From assembly GCA_028375605.1 (NCBI GenBank), contig JAONGR010000005.1, positions 1-64,000 of the forward strand: a stretch of 64,000 nt of DNA. The letters run 5' to 3'. The notes beneath the pieces were generated by a model. It was not told where the DNA came from. It saw only the letters and a list, made by a program, of their open reading frames with translations, and made no database searches. Shown here in pieces: positions 52,576 through 62,511 of the stretch. The stretch's first letter is position 1; the number at the start of each line of letters is the position of its first letter. This stretch comes from Arcobacteraceae bacterium (GTDB lineage: Bacteria; Campylobacterota; Campylobacteria; Campylobacterales; Arcobacteraceae). The position numbers were made by a program, and so were the translations under genes.

Positions 52576-53712
52576 ATAAATAACTTAGAATCTTTTTTAG
52601 ATTCTAAGGGTCTCTATTATGATAAGATAGATTATACAGTAGTTCGAGACTCTTGGAACTTATTATCTAAACATGTGGCCTTACCATACATTATACACAT
52701 TGTTGGAACTAATGGTAAGGGTAGTACTGGTCGTTACCTTTCTTCATTATTATTACAATTAGATCAAAAAGTGTTACATTATAGCTCTCCTCATATTTTA
52801 AAATTTAATGAAAGAATTTGGATTGATGGAGATGATGTTGATGATGAAACTTTAAATACTTCTCATAAACAGTTACAAAAAATTTTATCAAAAAAGTTAT
52901 TAGAAAGATTGACTTATTTTGAATACTCAACACTTCTTGCTTTATATCTAAGTAGTGGAAAAGACTATCTCGTTTTAGAAGCAGGTCTTGGTGGGGAATT
53001 TGATGCAACAAATGTTGTAAAGAATGATTTAACAATAGTAACAGCAATAGGTTTGGATCATCAAAATTTTTTAGGTGATACTGTATCTTTAATTGCAGCA
53101 ACTAAAATGAGAAGTTGTGATAAACGATTTATTTTGTCAAATCAGGTGTTTGAAGAGGTAGATACTATAAAAAAAGAGATATTAAAAGATAAAGAAGAGA
53201 TAATAAAAAAAACTTTTGAATTGACTTCAGAAGGTAAAAATTTGCCTATTTATCTGCAAAATAATTTAGAGGTAGTTTTATCAGTTTTAGATTATTTAGG
53301 TTTTTCAAGTTTTAAATATAAATTACCAAAACTATTTGGTAGATATCAACAACTCAATAATAACATTACTATTGATGTAGGTCACAATCCTTTAGCAGCT
53401 GAAGCAATTGCAAAAGAGCTTAAAAAAGAAAAGAAAAAATTTATTTTAGTATATAATAGTTTTAAAGATAAAGATTTTAAAAAAGTTCTTAGTATTCTTT
53501 ACCCTTATATTTCTGAAGTACAAATTATTCATTGTGATGATAATCGTATAGTAAATAAAGTTATTTTAGAAGAAACTATACGCGGTTTAACTTTAGATGT
53601 AAGTGATTTTGATATAATGAATATGCAAAAGAAAAATTATTATTTTATATTTGGCTCATTTGCAGTGATAGAAATGTTTTTAAAAGGGTACACTGAATAT
53701 GAAAAAAGATAG
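52576..53712 (+). CDS. folC: folylpolyglutamate/dihydrofolate synthase, probable ATA start
   Basis: Adds glutamates to folates with ATP. IIHIVGTNGKGSTGRYLSSL is the P-loop, followed by VLHYSSPHILKFNERIWIDG and LVLEAGLGGEFDATNVVKND. The track begins at GTG 52675 just before the P-loop, but the frame continues upstream as LESFLDSKGLYYDKIDYTVV, the expected FolC N-terminus. Between stop TAG 52558 and that region there is no ATG, GTG or TTG. GAAGGA (52564-52569) stands six bases before ATA 52576 (ATA AAT AAC), the same layout as ribF. That gives 378 residues. The next gene overlaps by 14 bp. Confidence 0.88.
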   Translation: MNNLESFLDSKGLYYDKIDYTVVRDSWNLLSKHVALPYIIHIVGTNGKGSTGRYLSSLLLQLDQKVLHYSSPHILKFNERIWIDGDDVDDETLNTSHKQLQKILSKKLLERLTYFEYSTLLALYLSSGKDYLVLEAGLGGEFDATNVVKNDLTIVTAIGLDHQNFLGDTVSLIAATKMRSCDKRFILSNQVFEEVDTIKKEILKDKEEIIKKTFELTSEGKNLPIYLQNNLEVVLSVLDYLGFSSFKYKLPKLFGRYQQLNNNITIDVGHNPLAAEAIAKELKKEKKKFILVYNSFKDKDFKKVLSILYPYISEVQIIHCDDNRIVNKVILEETIRGLTLDVSDFDIMNMQKKNYYFIFGSFAVIEMFLKGYTEYEKR

Positions 53713-54595
53713 TTTAGTTATTACGATTTCAGATATAAATAGTTCTAAATCTTTTAGCGTAAATAAAATTATTAAAAAAGTTATTTTATGGACCATTTTA
53801 TTAACTTTGTTTGTTGTTACAGTAAGTTTTTTTATCATTTCAAAATTAAGTACCAATGTAAATAATTTATCAATAGAAAAAAATAATCTAAAATCTAAAA
53901 ATAGTGTTTACAGTAAACAAATAGAAACTAAAATCACTCAAATAGAAAGCTTGAGTTCACAAATTGAAGAGCTAGGTTCTCAACTTGATGATATTGAAGA
54001 GATTATTGGTATAAATAAAGAAGATGATGTATCTTTGATTCAAAGAGCTACCTTGGCTAAATTGTCATCATCAGAAAAAATATTTATGCTCCATACGATA
54101 CCAAGTGAATGCCCACTACCTACTTGTATTACTACTTCAAAATTTGGTTGGAGAACTCATCCTACCACACATAAAAGACAATATCATAATGGATTAGATT
54201 TAAGAGCAGCAAGAAGAACTGACGTAAAAGTTACAGCTGATGGAGTAGTTAGGTATGTTCAAACCAAAAATGAGGGTACTCTTGGACGAGTAGTAATTGT
54301 TTCTCATAATTATGGTTTTGAAACAATTTATGGTCATTTACGCTTTGTTAATGTTAAAGCTGGTGATGTTGTAAGTAAAGGTCAAATTATTGCAAAAAGT
54401 GGGAATAGTGGAAGAAGTAATGGTCCTCATTTACATTATGAGATAAAGCATGCAAATAAAGTTCTAAATCCAGTACATTTTACTACTTGGAATATGAAAA
54501 ACTATGAAGAGATATTTGAAAAACAAAGGAGAGTTAAATGGGAATCTTTAATAAAACTGATAAAAAACCAACAAAAAAAACTGGCACAACAGTAA
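53699..54595 (+). CDS. M23-family peptidoglycan endopeptidase, membrane-anchored
   Basis: A 298-residue protein: membrane helix (VILWTILLTLFVVTVSFFII), a coiled coil (KITQIESLSSQIEELGSQLD), and an M23 domain from about residue 150: FGWRTHPTTHKRQYHNGLDL with the zinc His and Asp, and GNSGRSNGPHLHYEIKHANK with the HxH. Likely a D,D-endopeptidase of the Csd/helical-shape type acting in the periplasm. The bactofilin gene begins inside its last 58 bp. With the second M23 gene and bactofilin it forms a cell-shape set. Confidence 0.88.
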   Translation: MKKDSLVITISDINSSKSFSVNKIIKKVILWTILLTLFVVTVSFFIISKLSTNVNNLSIEKNNLKSKNSVYSKQIETKITQIESLSSQIEELGSQLDDIEEIIGINKEDDVSLIQRATLAKLSSSEKIFMLHTIPSECPLPTCITTSKFGWRTHPTTHKRQYHNGLDLRAARRTDVKVTADGVVRYVQTKNEGTLGRVVIVSHNYGFETIYGHLRFVNVKAGDVVSKGQIIAKSGNSGRSNGPHLHYEIKHANKVLNPVHFTTWNMKNYEEIFEKQRRVKWESLIKLIKNQQKKLAQQ

Positions 54596-54951
54596 TAAAT
54601 ACAGGTACAACAATGAAAGGGATGATTGATACTAAAGGTTCAATTTTCATCGATGGGAAGTTTGAAGGTATTATTGTCGCTACTGAGGATGTTACTATAG
54701 GTAAAAATGGTGAAGTATTAGGCGAAATTTGTGCAAAAGTATTAATTGTTAATGGGATGATTGATGGTTTATTTGATGTTGGACAAGTTAATATTTTAGG
54801 ATCGGGAAGGGTTGTAGGTAAAATAAAATATGATGATTTAATAATTGAACAAAATGGAATTTTTGAAGGTGAAGGTAAAAAAAAGAATTCTACGCTCAGT
54901 AGTCAATACAATAAATTAGAAGTAACTAAAACACCTCAAATAGAATCATAA
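54538..54951 (+). CDS. bactofilin (polymer-forming cytoskeletal protein)
   Basis: A 137-residue beta-helical filament protein: NTGTTMKGMIDTKGSIFIDG, EGIIVATEDVTIGKNGEVLG, AKVLIVNGMIDGLFDVGQVN, GSGRVVGKIKYDDLIIEQNG show the regular bactofilin strand pattern. RBS AAAGGAGAG. It overlaps the upstream M23 gene by 58 bp in another frame, an unusually long overlap. Bactofilins guide shape-determining peptidases, as CcmA does for Csd1-type M23 enzymes in Helicobacter; the flanking M23 genes fit that model. Confidence 0.9.
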   Translation: MGIFNKTDKKPTKKTGTTVINTGTTMKGMIDTKGSIFIDGKFEGIIVATEDVTIGKNGEVLGEICAKVLIVNGMIDGLFDVGQVNILGSGRVVGKIKYDDLIIEQNGIFEGEGKKKNSTLSSQYNKLEVTKTPQIES

Positions 54952-55048
54952 AGAGTAAGTACTAAGCTCCTTTTTAAAAATAACTTATAGAGAAACTAAA
55001 TAATATTTGGCTATAATTAAGTGTAATTTAATAGATTGAGGAAATATT

Positions 55049-56422
55049 TTGACATTTAAAAAGAATAAAAAAAGTCCAATTGGAATATTAATTGGTTTAC
55101 TACTAATAGCAGTAGGATTAGCCTACGTATATTTATCACCTGCATTTGAACAAAATAAACCAACTATAGAATCACAAAATAGTATTTATTGGAATTTAAA
55201 ATCTAAAGTACAAATTAAAATTAAAGATGATACTGGAATAAAATATTATAAAATCACATTTAAAGATGGAGATAAAAATATTGTTTTAGATCAAAAAGTA
55301 TTAGATAGCACTTCAAAAGAGCTTACTCTTGATATTATTCCTCCTAAACTTGATATGTTTTACAAAGGTAATCAAAGTCTATTAGAAATAGAGGTAGTTG
55401 ATAATAGTAAATGGAATTTTTTAGAAGGTAACAAATTAATTAAAACTATTGATGTTAAAATTGATACAAAAAAACCTATAGCAAATGTATTGGGTAACTC
55501 TCGATATATTCAAAGAGGTGGTAGTGCAGTTGTTGTTGTAAAAGTAAAAGATGACAATTTAAAAGAAGCTTTTATCTCTTTTAATGATACTGAGAAGTTT
55601 TCATTGACACCTTTCTATAAAGAAGATTATTTCATGGCTTTAATCGCTTGGCCAATGGATATTACAATGTTTGACAGAGTAAATTTGGTTGTTACAGATA
55701 AAGCAGATAATAAGACGATTACTAAAGTTCCTTTGTATATTCAAAAGAAAAATGTTAAAAATGACAATATAAAACTATCAGAAAAATTTATTAAAAATGT
55801 TAGTTCAAATGTTTTAGAACAAAGTTTTGAACCGATTCCAAATGATATTGAAGATATTTTCATTTATTCAAATACCAAACTAAGAGATAAAAATGTTCAA
55901 ACTATAAAAGATACAGTAACAAAAAATTCTTCATCCGAGAGAATAGATTCTTTTAATATAAAACCCTTTAAGCGCCTTCGTGGATCTAAGACTGTTGCTG
56001 GATATGGTGATCGAAGACATTATTATCTCAATGGTGAAAAAATAAATGAAGCATGGCACCTAGGTATTGATTGGGCAAGTGTTAAAAAAGCACCTATTCG
56101 AACTAATAACGATGGAATTGTAATATTTAAAAATTATCTTGGATTATACGGAAACTCAATTATTATTGATCATGGAATGGGATTATCTAGTTTATATGCA
56201 CATACGAGTTCTCAATATGTTGATGTTGGAGAAGATGTTTCTGCAAATACAAAAATAGCAAATACAGGTTCAACTGGTGCAGTATTCGGAGATCATTTAC
56301 ATTTTGGAATACTTATTCAAGGTATTGAAGTAAATCCAATAGAATGGATGGATAAAAACTGGATTAAGGTAAGAATTACAGATATTATTAAACAAGCTAA
56401 AAAAAGCATTGATGGTAAATAA
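55049..56422 (+). CDS. M23-family peptidase with large periplasmic N-terminal region
   Basis: A 457-residue protein starting at TTG with GAGGAAAT upstream. Membrane helix (PIGILIGLLLIAVGLAYVYL), a 270-residue beta-rich periplasmic region, then the M23 core: GYGDRRHYYLNGEKINEAWH, LGIDWASVKKAPIRTNNDGI, and GSTGAVFGDHLHFGILIQGI with the HxH zinc ligand. It likely trims peptide crosslinks. Stop overlaps the lpxC ATG by one base (TAATG), so it is in the same transcript as lpxC. Confidence 0.87.
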   Translation: MTFKKNKKSPIGILIGLLLIAVGLAYVYLSPAFEQNKPTIESQNSIYWNLKSKVQIKIKDDTGIKYYKITFKDGDKNIVLDQKVLDSTSKELTLDIIPPKLDMFYKGNQSLLEIEVVDNSKWNFLEGNKLIKTIDVKIDTKKPIANVLGNSRYIQRGGSAVVVVKVKDDNLKEAFISFNDTEKFSLTPFYKEDYFMALIAWPMDITMFDRVNLVVTDKADNKTITKVPLYIQKKNVKNDNIKLSEKFIKNVSSNVLEQSFEPIPNDIEDIFIYSNTKLRDKNVQTIKDTVTKNSSSERIDSFNIKPFKRLRGSKTVAGYGDRRHYYLNGEKINEAWHLGIDWASVKKAPIRTNNDGIVIFKNYLGLYGNSIIIDHGMGLSSLYAHTSSQYVDVGEDVSANTKIANTGSTGAVFGDHLHFGILIQGIEVNPIEWMDKNWIKVRITDIIKQAKKSIDGK

Positions 56423-57318
56423 TGAAACAAAGAACTATTAAAAAAAGTGTAGAAATTGTTGGTATAGGTTTACATAAAGGTGTTCCTGTAAAGATGGTAC
56501 TTGAACCCTTAGATGATGATATGGGAATCGTATTTTATAGAAATGATGAAGCAGTTACTATTCCTTTGACTCCTGAATATGTTATCGATACGAAAATGGC
56601 AACGGTTATTGGAAAAGGTGATGTTGTAGTTTCAACTATTGAACATCTTTTATCTGCAATTTATGCCTATGGTATTGATAATTTAAGAGTAGTTCTTGAT
56701 AATGATGAAGTTCCTATTTTAGACGGTAGTAGTAGTGGTTTTTGTATGTTATTAGATGAAGTTGGAATAAAAGAACAAACAAAAAGTAAAAAAGCTATAC
56801 GTATAAAAAAAGAAGTTGAAGTAAGTATTGATAACAAATTTGTAAAAGTACTACCTTCAAATCATATAATCTATGATTTTTCAATTGACTTTGATCATCC
56901 TGCTATTGGAGAACAATCTTTTAGATTTGATTATTCAATTGATGAGTATAAAGAAAATATAAGTAGAGCTCGAACTTTTGGTTTTTTACATGAAGTACAA
57001 TATTTAAGAAGTATAGGTCTAGCACAAGGTGGTAGTTTAGATAATGCAATTGTATTAGATGACCAAAAGATTCTTAATCCTGATGGATTACGGTATCAAG
57101 ATGAGTTTGTAAGACATAAAATACTAGATGCTATAGGGGATATGTCTTTATTGGGATATACCATGATTGGTGAATATAATGCACATGCAGGAAGTCATCA
57201 ATTAAATCATCTTTTAACAAAAAAACTACTTGAAAACCCAGATAATTATGAAATAGTTGATCTAGACATGGTAAAAGATGAAGTTGTTTCTTTAGAGAAA
57301 GCATATGCAACAATCTAA
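56422..57318 (+). CDS. lpxC: UDP-3-O-acyl-N-acetylglucosamine deacetylase
   Basis: A 298-residue zinc enzyme, the committed step of lipid A synthesis. TIKKSVEIVGIGLHKGVPVK, VVSTIEHLLSAIYAYGIDNL, PILDGSSSGFCMLLDEVGI, FDHPAIGEQSFRFDYSIDEY, RARTFGFLHEVQYLRSIGLA, and DEFVRHKILDAIGDMSLLGY contain the expected zinc His and Asp ligands. Length typical. The end overlaps the TsaB gene by 14 bp. Confidence 0.96.
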   Translation: MKQRTIKKSVEIVGIGLHKGVPVKMVLEPLDDDMGIVFYRNDEAVTIPLTPEYVIDTKMATVIGKGDVVVSTIEHLLSAIYAYGIDNLRVVLDNDEVPILDGSSSGFCMLLDEVGIKEQTKSKKAIRIKKEVEVSIDNKFVKVLPSNHIIYDFSIDFDHPAIGEQSFRFDYSIDEYKENISRARTFGFLHEVQYLRSIGLAQGGSLDNAIVLDDQKILNPDGLRYQDEFVRHKILDAIGDMSLLGYTMIGEYNAHAGSHQLNHLLTKKLLENPDNYEIVDLDMVKDEVVSLEKAYATI

Positions 57319-57775
57319 TATTAAAATATTAGTAATATCTATTTCCAATCCTATCTTAATAGGTGTATATGAGAATGATGTACTAATTAATACTGTTTCA
57401 AAAGATGGTAAAACTAGTGATGTTCTGCCTTCTTTGTTTGAAGAGTTATTATCGTTATATAAAATAAATGAAATATTATATGTAAACGGACCAGGAAGTT
57501 ATATGGCAATAAAAATTGCATATATCTTTTTAAAGACAATTTCTATTGTAAATAAGATAGATCTTTATGCAGTAAGTGGATTTGATTTGAATAATAATTC
57601 TCCAATTAAGGCATTAGGGAAAAAGTATTTTTTTAGAAATACCATAGCAGTAGAAGAAATAACAATAGATTTTTTAGGAGATACTATAATTGAAGAATTT
57701 AGATTACCTTCAAATTTAGATAATATTAATTTAAAAAATGAAACGTTACCAGATTATAATTTACCGGCAGTATAA
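57305..57775 (+). CDS. tsaB: TsaB-like tRNA t6A biosynthesis protein (short form)
   Basis: A 156-residue protein of the ASKHA fold: ILVISISNPILIGVYENDVL, SLFEELLSLYKINEILYVNG and GPGSYMAIKIAYIFLKTISI (GPGSF-type loop). E. coli TsaB has about 230 residues; this short form has only the N-terminal ASKHA half plus a variable end, as in other members of the phylum. TsaB supports TsaD in making N6-threonylcarbamoyl-adenosine on tRNA. Overlaps lpxC by 14 bp and precedes thrB by 22 bp. Confidence 0.78.
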   Translation: MQQSNIKILVISISNPILIGVYENDVLINTVSKDGKTSDVLPSLFEELLSLYKINEILYVNGPGSYMAIKIAYIFLKTISIVNKIDLYAVSGFDLNNNSPIKALGKKYFFRNTIAVEEITIDFLGDTIIEEFRLPSNLDNINLKNETLPDYNLPAV

Positions 57776-57797
57776 AAATTAATAAACAAGGAATAGA

Positions 57798-58679
57798 ATG
57801 AAAATAAGTGTACCCGCAACAAGTGCAAATCTTGGACCAGGTTTTGATACATTAGGATTAGCATTAAATATTAGAAATCATGTGATTATTAAGCCAGCTA
57901 AATTTCACAGTGTTTCATTAAAAGGTGAAGGATCAAATAATCCTAAATTAAAAGATAACAACATGTTTATCTCAACTTTTAATGATTTTCATCATAACTT
58001 TAGTAATAGTAATCAACAGTTTAGATTTGAATTTCACAATGAGATTCCATTGTCTCGTGGATTAGGAAGTAGTAGTGCTGTAATTGTTAGTGCGATTGCT
58101 TCAGCATATGCAATAGAAGGAATTGAACTAAATGATAAAAAGCTATTGAATTTAGCTTTGAGTTATGAGTCACATCCGGATAATATTACACCAGCTGTTA
58201 TGGGTGGATTTACTGTATCAACAATCCATGAAAATGAAGTTTTTTTCTTAAGAAAAGAGATACCAAAATCTTTAAAAGCAGTTGTTGTTATACCTAATCG
58301 TGCTATCTCAACTAATCTATCACGTAAGGCACTACCATATAAGTATAGTAAAGAAGATCTTGTATTTAATGTGTCTCATAGTTCTTTATTAACTGCTGCT
58401 TTTATGACTGAAGATTTTAGAATGTTAAAAAGAGCATCTAAAGATAGAGTTCATCAATACTATAGAATGAAGCAAATGCCAGAACTGTTTGCTGTACAAA
58501 AAGTTGCTTTGCGAAATGGAGCATTAATGAGTACATTATCAGGAAGTGGTTCGACATTTTTTAATTTAGCATATGGAAAAGATGCTGTTAGATTGTCAAA
58601 AAAACTTGAAGAAAACTTTCCACACTTTAAAATCTTAATCTGCGATTTTGATAATAATGGTGTGATTGTAGAAGATTAA
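57798..58679 (+). CDS. thrB: homoserine kinase
   Basis: A 293-residue GHMP kinase of threonine synthesis. VPATSANLGPGFDTLGLALN, the ATP-binding PLSRGLGSSSAVIVSAIASA, HPDNITPAVMGGFTVSTI and MSTLSGSGSTFFNL are diagnostic. RBS AAGGAA. Part of the plus-strand run from leuS to prmA; the next gene starts 17 bp after its stop. Confidence 0.95.
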   Translation: MKISVPATSANLGPGFDTLGLALNIRNHVIIKPAKFHSVSLKGEGSNNPKLKDNNMFISTFNDFHHNFSNSNQQFRFEFHNEIPLSRGLGSSSAVIVSAIASAYAIEGIELNDKKLLNLALSYESHPDNITPAVMGGFTVSTIHENEVFFLRKEIPKSLKAVVVIPNRAISTNLSRKALPYKYSKEDLVFNVSHSSLLTAAFMTEDFRMLKRASKDRVHQYYRMKQMPELFAVQKVALRNGALMSTLSGSGSTFFNLAYGKDAVRLSKKLEENFPHFKILICDFDNNGVIVED

Positions 58680-58695
58680 GAGAGTTTTAGATAAA

Positions 58696-58944
58696 ATGTT
58701 AAAAATATCGATAAGAACCTGTGTTGTTTGTAGAATTAAAATGGCACAAAAATTATTGAATAGATTACAATGTAAAGACAAAAAGTTAATTGCTTTTTCT
58801 GGAATAGGAAGAAGTTTTTATATTTGTGATTCTTGTTTAGAAGATGAAAATAAACTTGAAAAAGCATTATACAGACATTGTAAAAATAAAGATGAATATA
58901 TCGTACAACTAAGGGAGATATTAGCGAATGGAAGACAAAGTTAG
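58696..58944 (+). CDS. ylxR: YlxR-family protein
   Basis: An 82-residue RNA-binding-type protein (DUF448). [20 protein letters not shown] contains the usual RxCxxCR start (here CVVCR), then [20 protein letters not shown] and [10 protein letters not shown]. It normally sits before infB, as here with a 17-bp overlap. Members influence RNase P or ribosome-related regulation; exact role unsettled. Confidence 0.85.
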   Translation: MLKISIRTCVVCRIKMAQKLLNRLQCKDKKLIAFSGIGRSFYICDSCLEDENKLEKALYRHCKNKDEYIVQLREILANGRQS

Positions 58945-61690
58945 GGTATTTGAAATAGCAGAAGAAGCTGGTTCTACAAGTACAGAAGTAATTAAAAAAG
59001 CAGCAGATTTAGCAATAGTTCTAAAGTCACCACAAAGTACAGTTTCTTTTGAAGAAGCCGAAGAGATTGCTGGATACATAATGACTGGTAAAAGTAAGTT
59101 ATTAGTAGAAAAGAAAAAAAAGCCAACAATTAAAAAAGCTGCACCTAAAGAGAGTGACACTGTAGAAGAATCAACTCCAGTAGAAGCTATTCCAGCTGAA
59201 AGCGTAACTGAGAAAAAAAATGCAGTTAAAAAAGTTGAAACTAAAAGAATGCCATTAAAAAGAAATGAACTTAAAATTGTTCAAAAGAAGAATGTTCCAA
59301 TTCCAGAAAAAAAGATTGAAGAGCCTAAAATTGTTACTGAAGCGACACCTGTTAAAGAAGCTGTAAAAGTTGAAGAGAAATTAGCTCAATCAGATGTTAA
59401 AGAGAGTGATGCAAAGAAAACTGAGACAGAAGTTGTAAAAGCTCCTGTAACACCAACTACACCTCAAAATGAACCAGAAAAGAAAATAACTCTTAAAAAA
59501 AGAGGTTTAACTATTGTTAAGAAGAAGCGACCAGTAATAGAAAATACTCCAGCTACTCCTCAATCAAAAAAACAAAAGCTAGCTTCTATGAGTGAGTTAT
59601 TTGGTGCTGGCGCTGACTTAAAAGAAGAATATACACCAAGACAAAAGAAAGCTAAACCTAAGCAAGCTGCTAGAGCACAAGCTCATGGGACAAAATTAAA
59701 AGTTGATGGTGATAGTGATTTTAAATCATCTGGAGAATCAATTTTAGGAGAAGAAGTAGTATTATTAGATATGGGTCTTATGGAAACATCAAAATTCTTA
59801 CAAGATGCACCTAAACCTAAAAATATTAGAACTACTAAACCTAGTGCTTTTGGTAACCAACCAAGAGGTATTAAAAGAGGTGGTAAAAAGAAAAAGTATA
59901 AACAAAAAGTTGAAGAGATAGAAATAACTGAAGTTACTATTCCTGAAGATTGTAGAGTTTATGAATTTGCTGAAAAAATTGGTAAAACTGCAGGTGATGT
60001 AATAGGTAAACTATTTATGCTTGGTATGATGGTTACTAAAAATGATTTCTTAGGAAATGATGAAATTGAAATTTTAGGTGAAGAGTATGCTATTGAAATT
60101 ACAATTAAAGATGAACTAGAAGATGTTAACTATGTTGAAGATTATGCTGAAGATGAAATTGATAAATCAAACTATGTTTCAAGACCACCTGTTGTAACAA
60201 TTATGGGTCATGTTGATCATGGTAAAACTTCACTTCTAGACAAAATTAGAAGTTCTAGAGTTGCTGCTGGGGAAGCTGGTGGAATCACACAACATATTTC
60301 AGCATACACAGTTAATAAAAATGGTCAAGATATCACTTTTGTTGATACTCCAGGACATGAAGCTTTTACATCTATGAGAGTAAGAGGGGCAAGTGTTACT
60401 GATATTATTATCTTAGTTGTTGCAGCTGATGATGGTGTTAAGCCACAAACAATTGAATCTATTAAAGCTGCAAAAGCAAGTGGAGCTCCAATTATTGTAG
60501 CTGTTAATAAAATAGATAAAGAAACTGCAAACATGGATATGGTTAAAGCTGGAATGGCTGAACATGAAATGAGTCCAGTTGATTGGGGTGGAGATATTGA
60601 ATTTATCGGTGTTTCTGCTTTAACTGGTGCTGGTATTGAAGAGTTATTAGAAAATATTATTATTCAATCTGAACTTTTAGAATTAGCTGCAGATCCAACA
60701 GCATTAGCAAAAGCTACTGTTATTGAGTCTTCTCAAGTTAAAGGTAAAGGTGCAGTAGCAACTGTAATCATTCAAAATGGTACACTTAAAGTTGGTGACA
60801 ATATCGTAGCTGATACTACATTTGGTAGAGTAAAAGCTTTATTAGATGATCAAGGTAAACCTGTAAAAGAATTAGGTTTAAGTAGAACAGGACAAGTTGT
60901 TGGACTAGGTGATGTTCCTATTACAGGTTCAGCACTTGTTGCACAAAAAACTGCAGCAGAAGCAAAAGAGATTGCAACGACTAGAGCAGAACACTCAAGA
61001 GCAAAAGAATTAAGTGCTTCAACTAAAGTATCTTTAGATGAGATGGCTGCATTAATTGCTGAAGGTAAAATCAAAGCATTACCAGTTATATTAAAAGCTG
61101 ATGCTGGTGGATCTTTAGAAGCAATTAAAGGAAGTTTAGAATCAATTAAAAATGATGAAGTTAAAGTAAAAATAATTTCTTCTGGTGTTGGTGGAATTAC
61201 AGAAGCTGATATTGCACTAGCAAGTGCAAGTGATGATTGTATTATTTTAGGATTTAACGTTAGACCTACAGGTGCTGTTAAAACTAAAGCTAAATCTGAA
61301 GGTGTTGAGATTAAGACTTATAGTATTATCTACGCATTATTAGATGATATTAAAGCTACTTTATCAGGTATGATGAGTGCTATTGTTGTTGAAGAAAATA
61401 CAGGTCAAGCACAAGTTCTTGAAACATTTGTTGTTCCAAAAGTTGGTACAGTTGCTGGTACAAAAGTTACTGATGGTAAAGTTGTACGTGGTGGACTTGC
61501 TCGTGTTATTAGAGATGGTGTTGTTGTATATACAGGTGCAATTAAATCACTTAAGAGATTTAAAGACGATGTTAAAGAAGTTTCAAATGGATACGAATGT
61601 GGTATTATCTTTGAAAGCTTTAATGACATAAGAGTAAATGATTATATTGAAACATTTATTGAGCATAAAGAAGAGCAAAAAATAGATTAA
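58928..61690 (+). CDS. infB: translation initiation factor IF-2
   Basis: A 920-residue GTPase that places initiator tRNA on the 30S subunit. N-terminal small helical domain ([20 protein letters not shown]), a long Lys/Glu/Pro-rich linker, a second IF2-N domain ([20 protein letters not shown]), G1 [17 protein letters not shown]3 [11 protein letters not shown]4 AVNKIDKE, then domains II-IV ending with [20 protein letters not shown]. Coupled to ylxR by overlap and followed by rbfA, whose ATG overlaps its stop by one base. Confidence 0.97.
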   Translation: MEDKVRVFEIAEEAGSTSTEVIKKAADLAIVLKSPQSTVSFEEAEEIAGYIMTGKSKLLVEKKKKPTIKKAAPKESDTVEESTPVEAIPAESVTEKKNAVKKVETKRMPLKRNELKIVQKKNVPIPEKKIEEPKIVTEATPVKEAVKVEEKLAQSDVKESDAKKTETEVVKAPVTPTTPQNEPEKKITLKKRGLTIVKKKRPVIENTPATPQSKKQKLASMSELFGAGADLKEEYTPRQKKAKPKQAARAQAHGTKLKVDGDSDFKSSGESILGEEVVLLDMGLMETSKFLQDAPKPKNIRTTKPSAFGNQPRGIKRGGKKKKYKQKVEEIEITEVTIPEDCRVYEFAEKIGKTAGDVIGKLFMLGMMVTKNDFLGNDEIEILGEEYAIEITIKDELEDVNYVEDYAEDEIDKSNYVSRPPVVTIMGHVDHGKTSLLDKIRSSRVAAGEAGGITQHISAYTVNKNGQDITFVDTPGHEAFTSMRVRGASVTDIIILVVAADDGVKPQTIESIKAAKASGAPIIVAVNKIDKETANMDMVKAGMAEHEMSPVDWGGDIEFIGVSALTGAGIEELLENIIIQSELLELAADPTALAKATVIESSQVKGKGAVATVIIQNGTLKVGDNIVADTTFGRVKALLDDQGKPVKELGLSRTGQVVGLGDVPITGSALVAQKTAAEAKEIATTRAEHSRAKELSASTKVSLDEMAALIAEGKIKALPVILKADAGGSLEAIKGSLESIKNDEVKVKIISSGVGGITEADIALASASDDCIILGFNVRPTGAVKTKAKSEGVEIKTYSIIYALLDDIKATLSGMMSAIVVEENTGQAQVLETFVVPKVGTVAGTKVTDGKVVRGGLARVIRDGVVVYTGAIKSLKRFKDDVKEVSNGYECGIIFESFNDIRVNDYIETFIEHKEEQKID

Positions 61691-62061
61691 TGAAAAATAA
61701 AAGTGTAAACTTACAAAGAACAGAGTCTTTGTTAGAAGAATTAATTCCTGAAGCATTAAGTTCTCTTAATGACCATAGAATTGTTTCTTTGACAATTACA
61801 GAAGTTGATTGTAAAAATGGTAAATATGATGCAAAAGTTTATTTTGATGCTAGTGATTTTGACAATGCTGAATTAAAAGAAATAAGAGCCGCTTTAAGAA
61901 AAGCTAATGGTGCAATCAAATCATATATTTTAGGTGCAACATCATGGTATAAATGTCCTGATTTTACATTTTTAGTTGATAATATGTTAGAGAAAAGAAC
62001 GAGAATGGATGATCTATTTTCACAAATTTCAAAATCTAAAAAAAATGAAGAGGAAGATTAA
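61690..62061 (+). CDS. rbfA: ribosome-binding factor A
   Basis: A 123-residue KH-fold ribosome maturation factor for the 30S subunit. QRTESLLEELIPEALSSLND, VSLTITEVDCKNGKYDAKVY, FDASDFDNAELKEIRAALRK and CPDFTFLVDNMLEKRTRMDD follow the family. Its ATG overlaps the infB stop (TAATG) and rimP starts 3 bp after its stop, a typical translation-factor operon. Confidence 0.9.
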   Translation: MKNKSVNLQRTESLLEELIPEALSSLNDHRIVSLTITEVDCKNGKYDAKVYFDASDFDNAELKEIRAALRKANGAIKSYILGATSWYKCPDFTFLVDNMLEKRTRMDDLFSQISKSKKNEEED

Positions 62062-62064
62062 TTC

Positions 62065-62505
62065 ATGGAATTAGAAGAATCTATAAAATTAGCTGTTGAA
62101 GGTTGTGGTGTTGACTTATATGATATCCAACAAACAAAAGAACATAAAATAAATATTTTAAGAGTTTATATTTCACACAAAGATGGTGTAAATTTAGATA
62201 AATGTGCTCATGTAAGTAGAATGATCTCTCCTTTATTAGATATTGAAGAGCCGATGAATGGTAAATATACATTAGAAGTTAGCTCTCCTGGAATTGAGAG
62301 AAAACTAAAAACATTACATCATTTCAAGTGTTCTATTGGATCAAAAGTAAAGATTAAAAACTATCAAACTGAAACAGTTAAAGGTACAGTTGTATCTGTT
62401 AGTGATGAAGGTTTAGTAACATTTAATGATCTTGATAATAAAAAACAAGAAATACAATATGAGGATGTATTATCTGCATCTACATATTTTGATTGGAATA
62501 ATTAA
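62065..62505 (+). CDS. rimP: ribosome maturation factor RimP
   Basis: A 146-residue 30S assembly factor. EGCGVDLYDIQQTKEHKINI, LRVYISHKDGVNLDKCAHVS, ISPLLDIEEPMNGKYTLEVS and SPGIERKLKT match RimP; the C-terminal SH3-like part is VKIKNYQTETVKGTVVSVSD. In E. coli rimP lies before nusA-infB; here it comes after rbfA. Length normal. Confidence 0.92.
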   Translation: MELEESIKLAVEGCGVDLYDIQQTKEHKINILRVYISHKDGVNLDKCAHVSRMISPLLDIEEPMNGKYTLEVSSPGIERKLKTLHHFKCSIGSKVKIKNYQTETVKGTVVSVSDEGLVTFNDLDNKKQEIQYEDVLSASTYFDWNN

Positions 62506-62511
62506 AATAAA

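Noticed and set aside
61377-61631. Track ORFs inside infB on both strands
   Set aside because: Shadows of the infB frame with leucine/valine-rich low-complexity translations.
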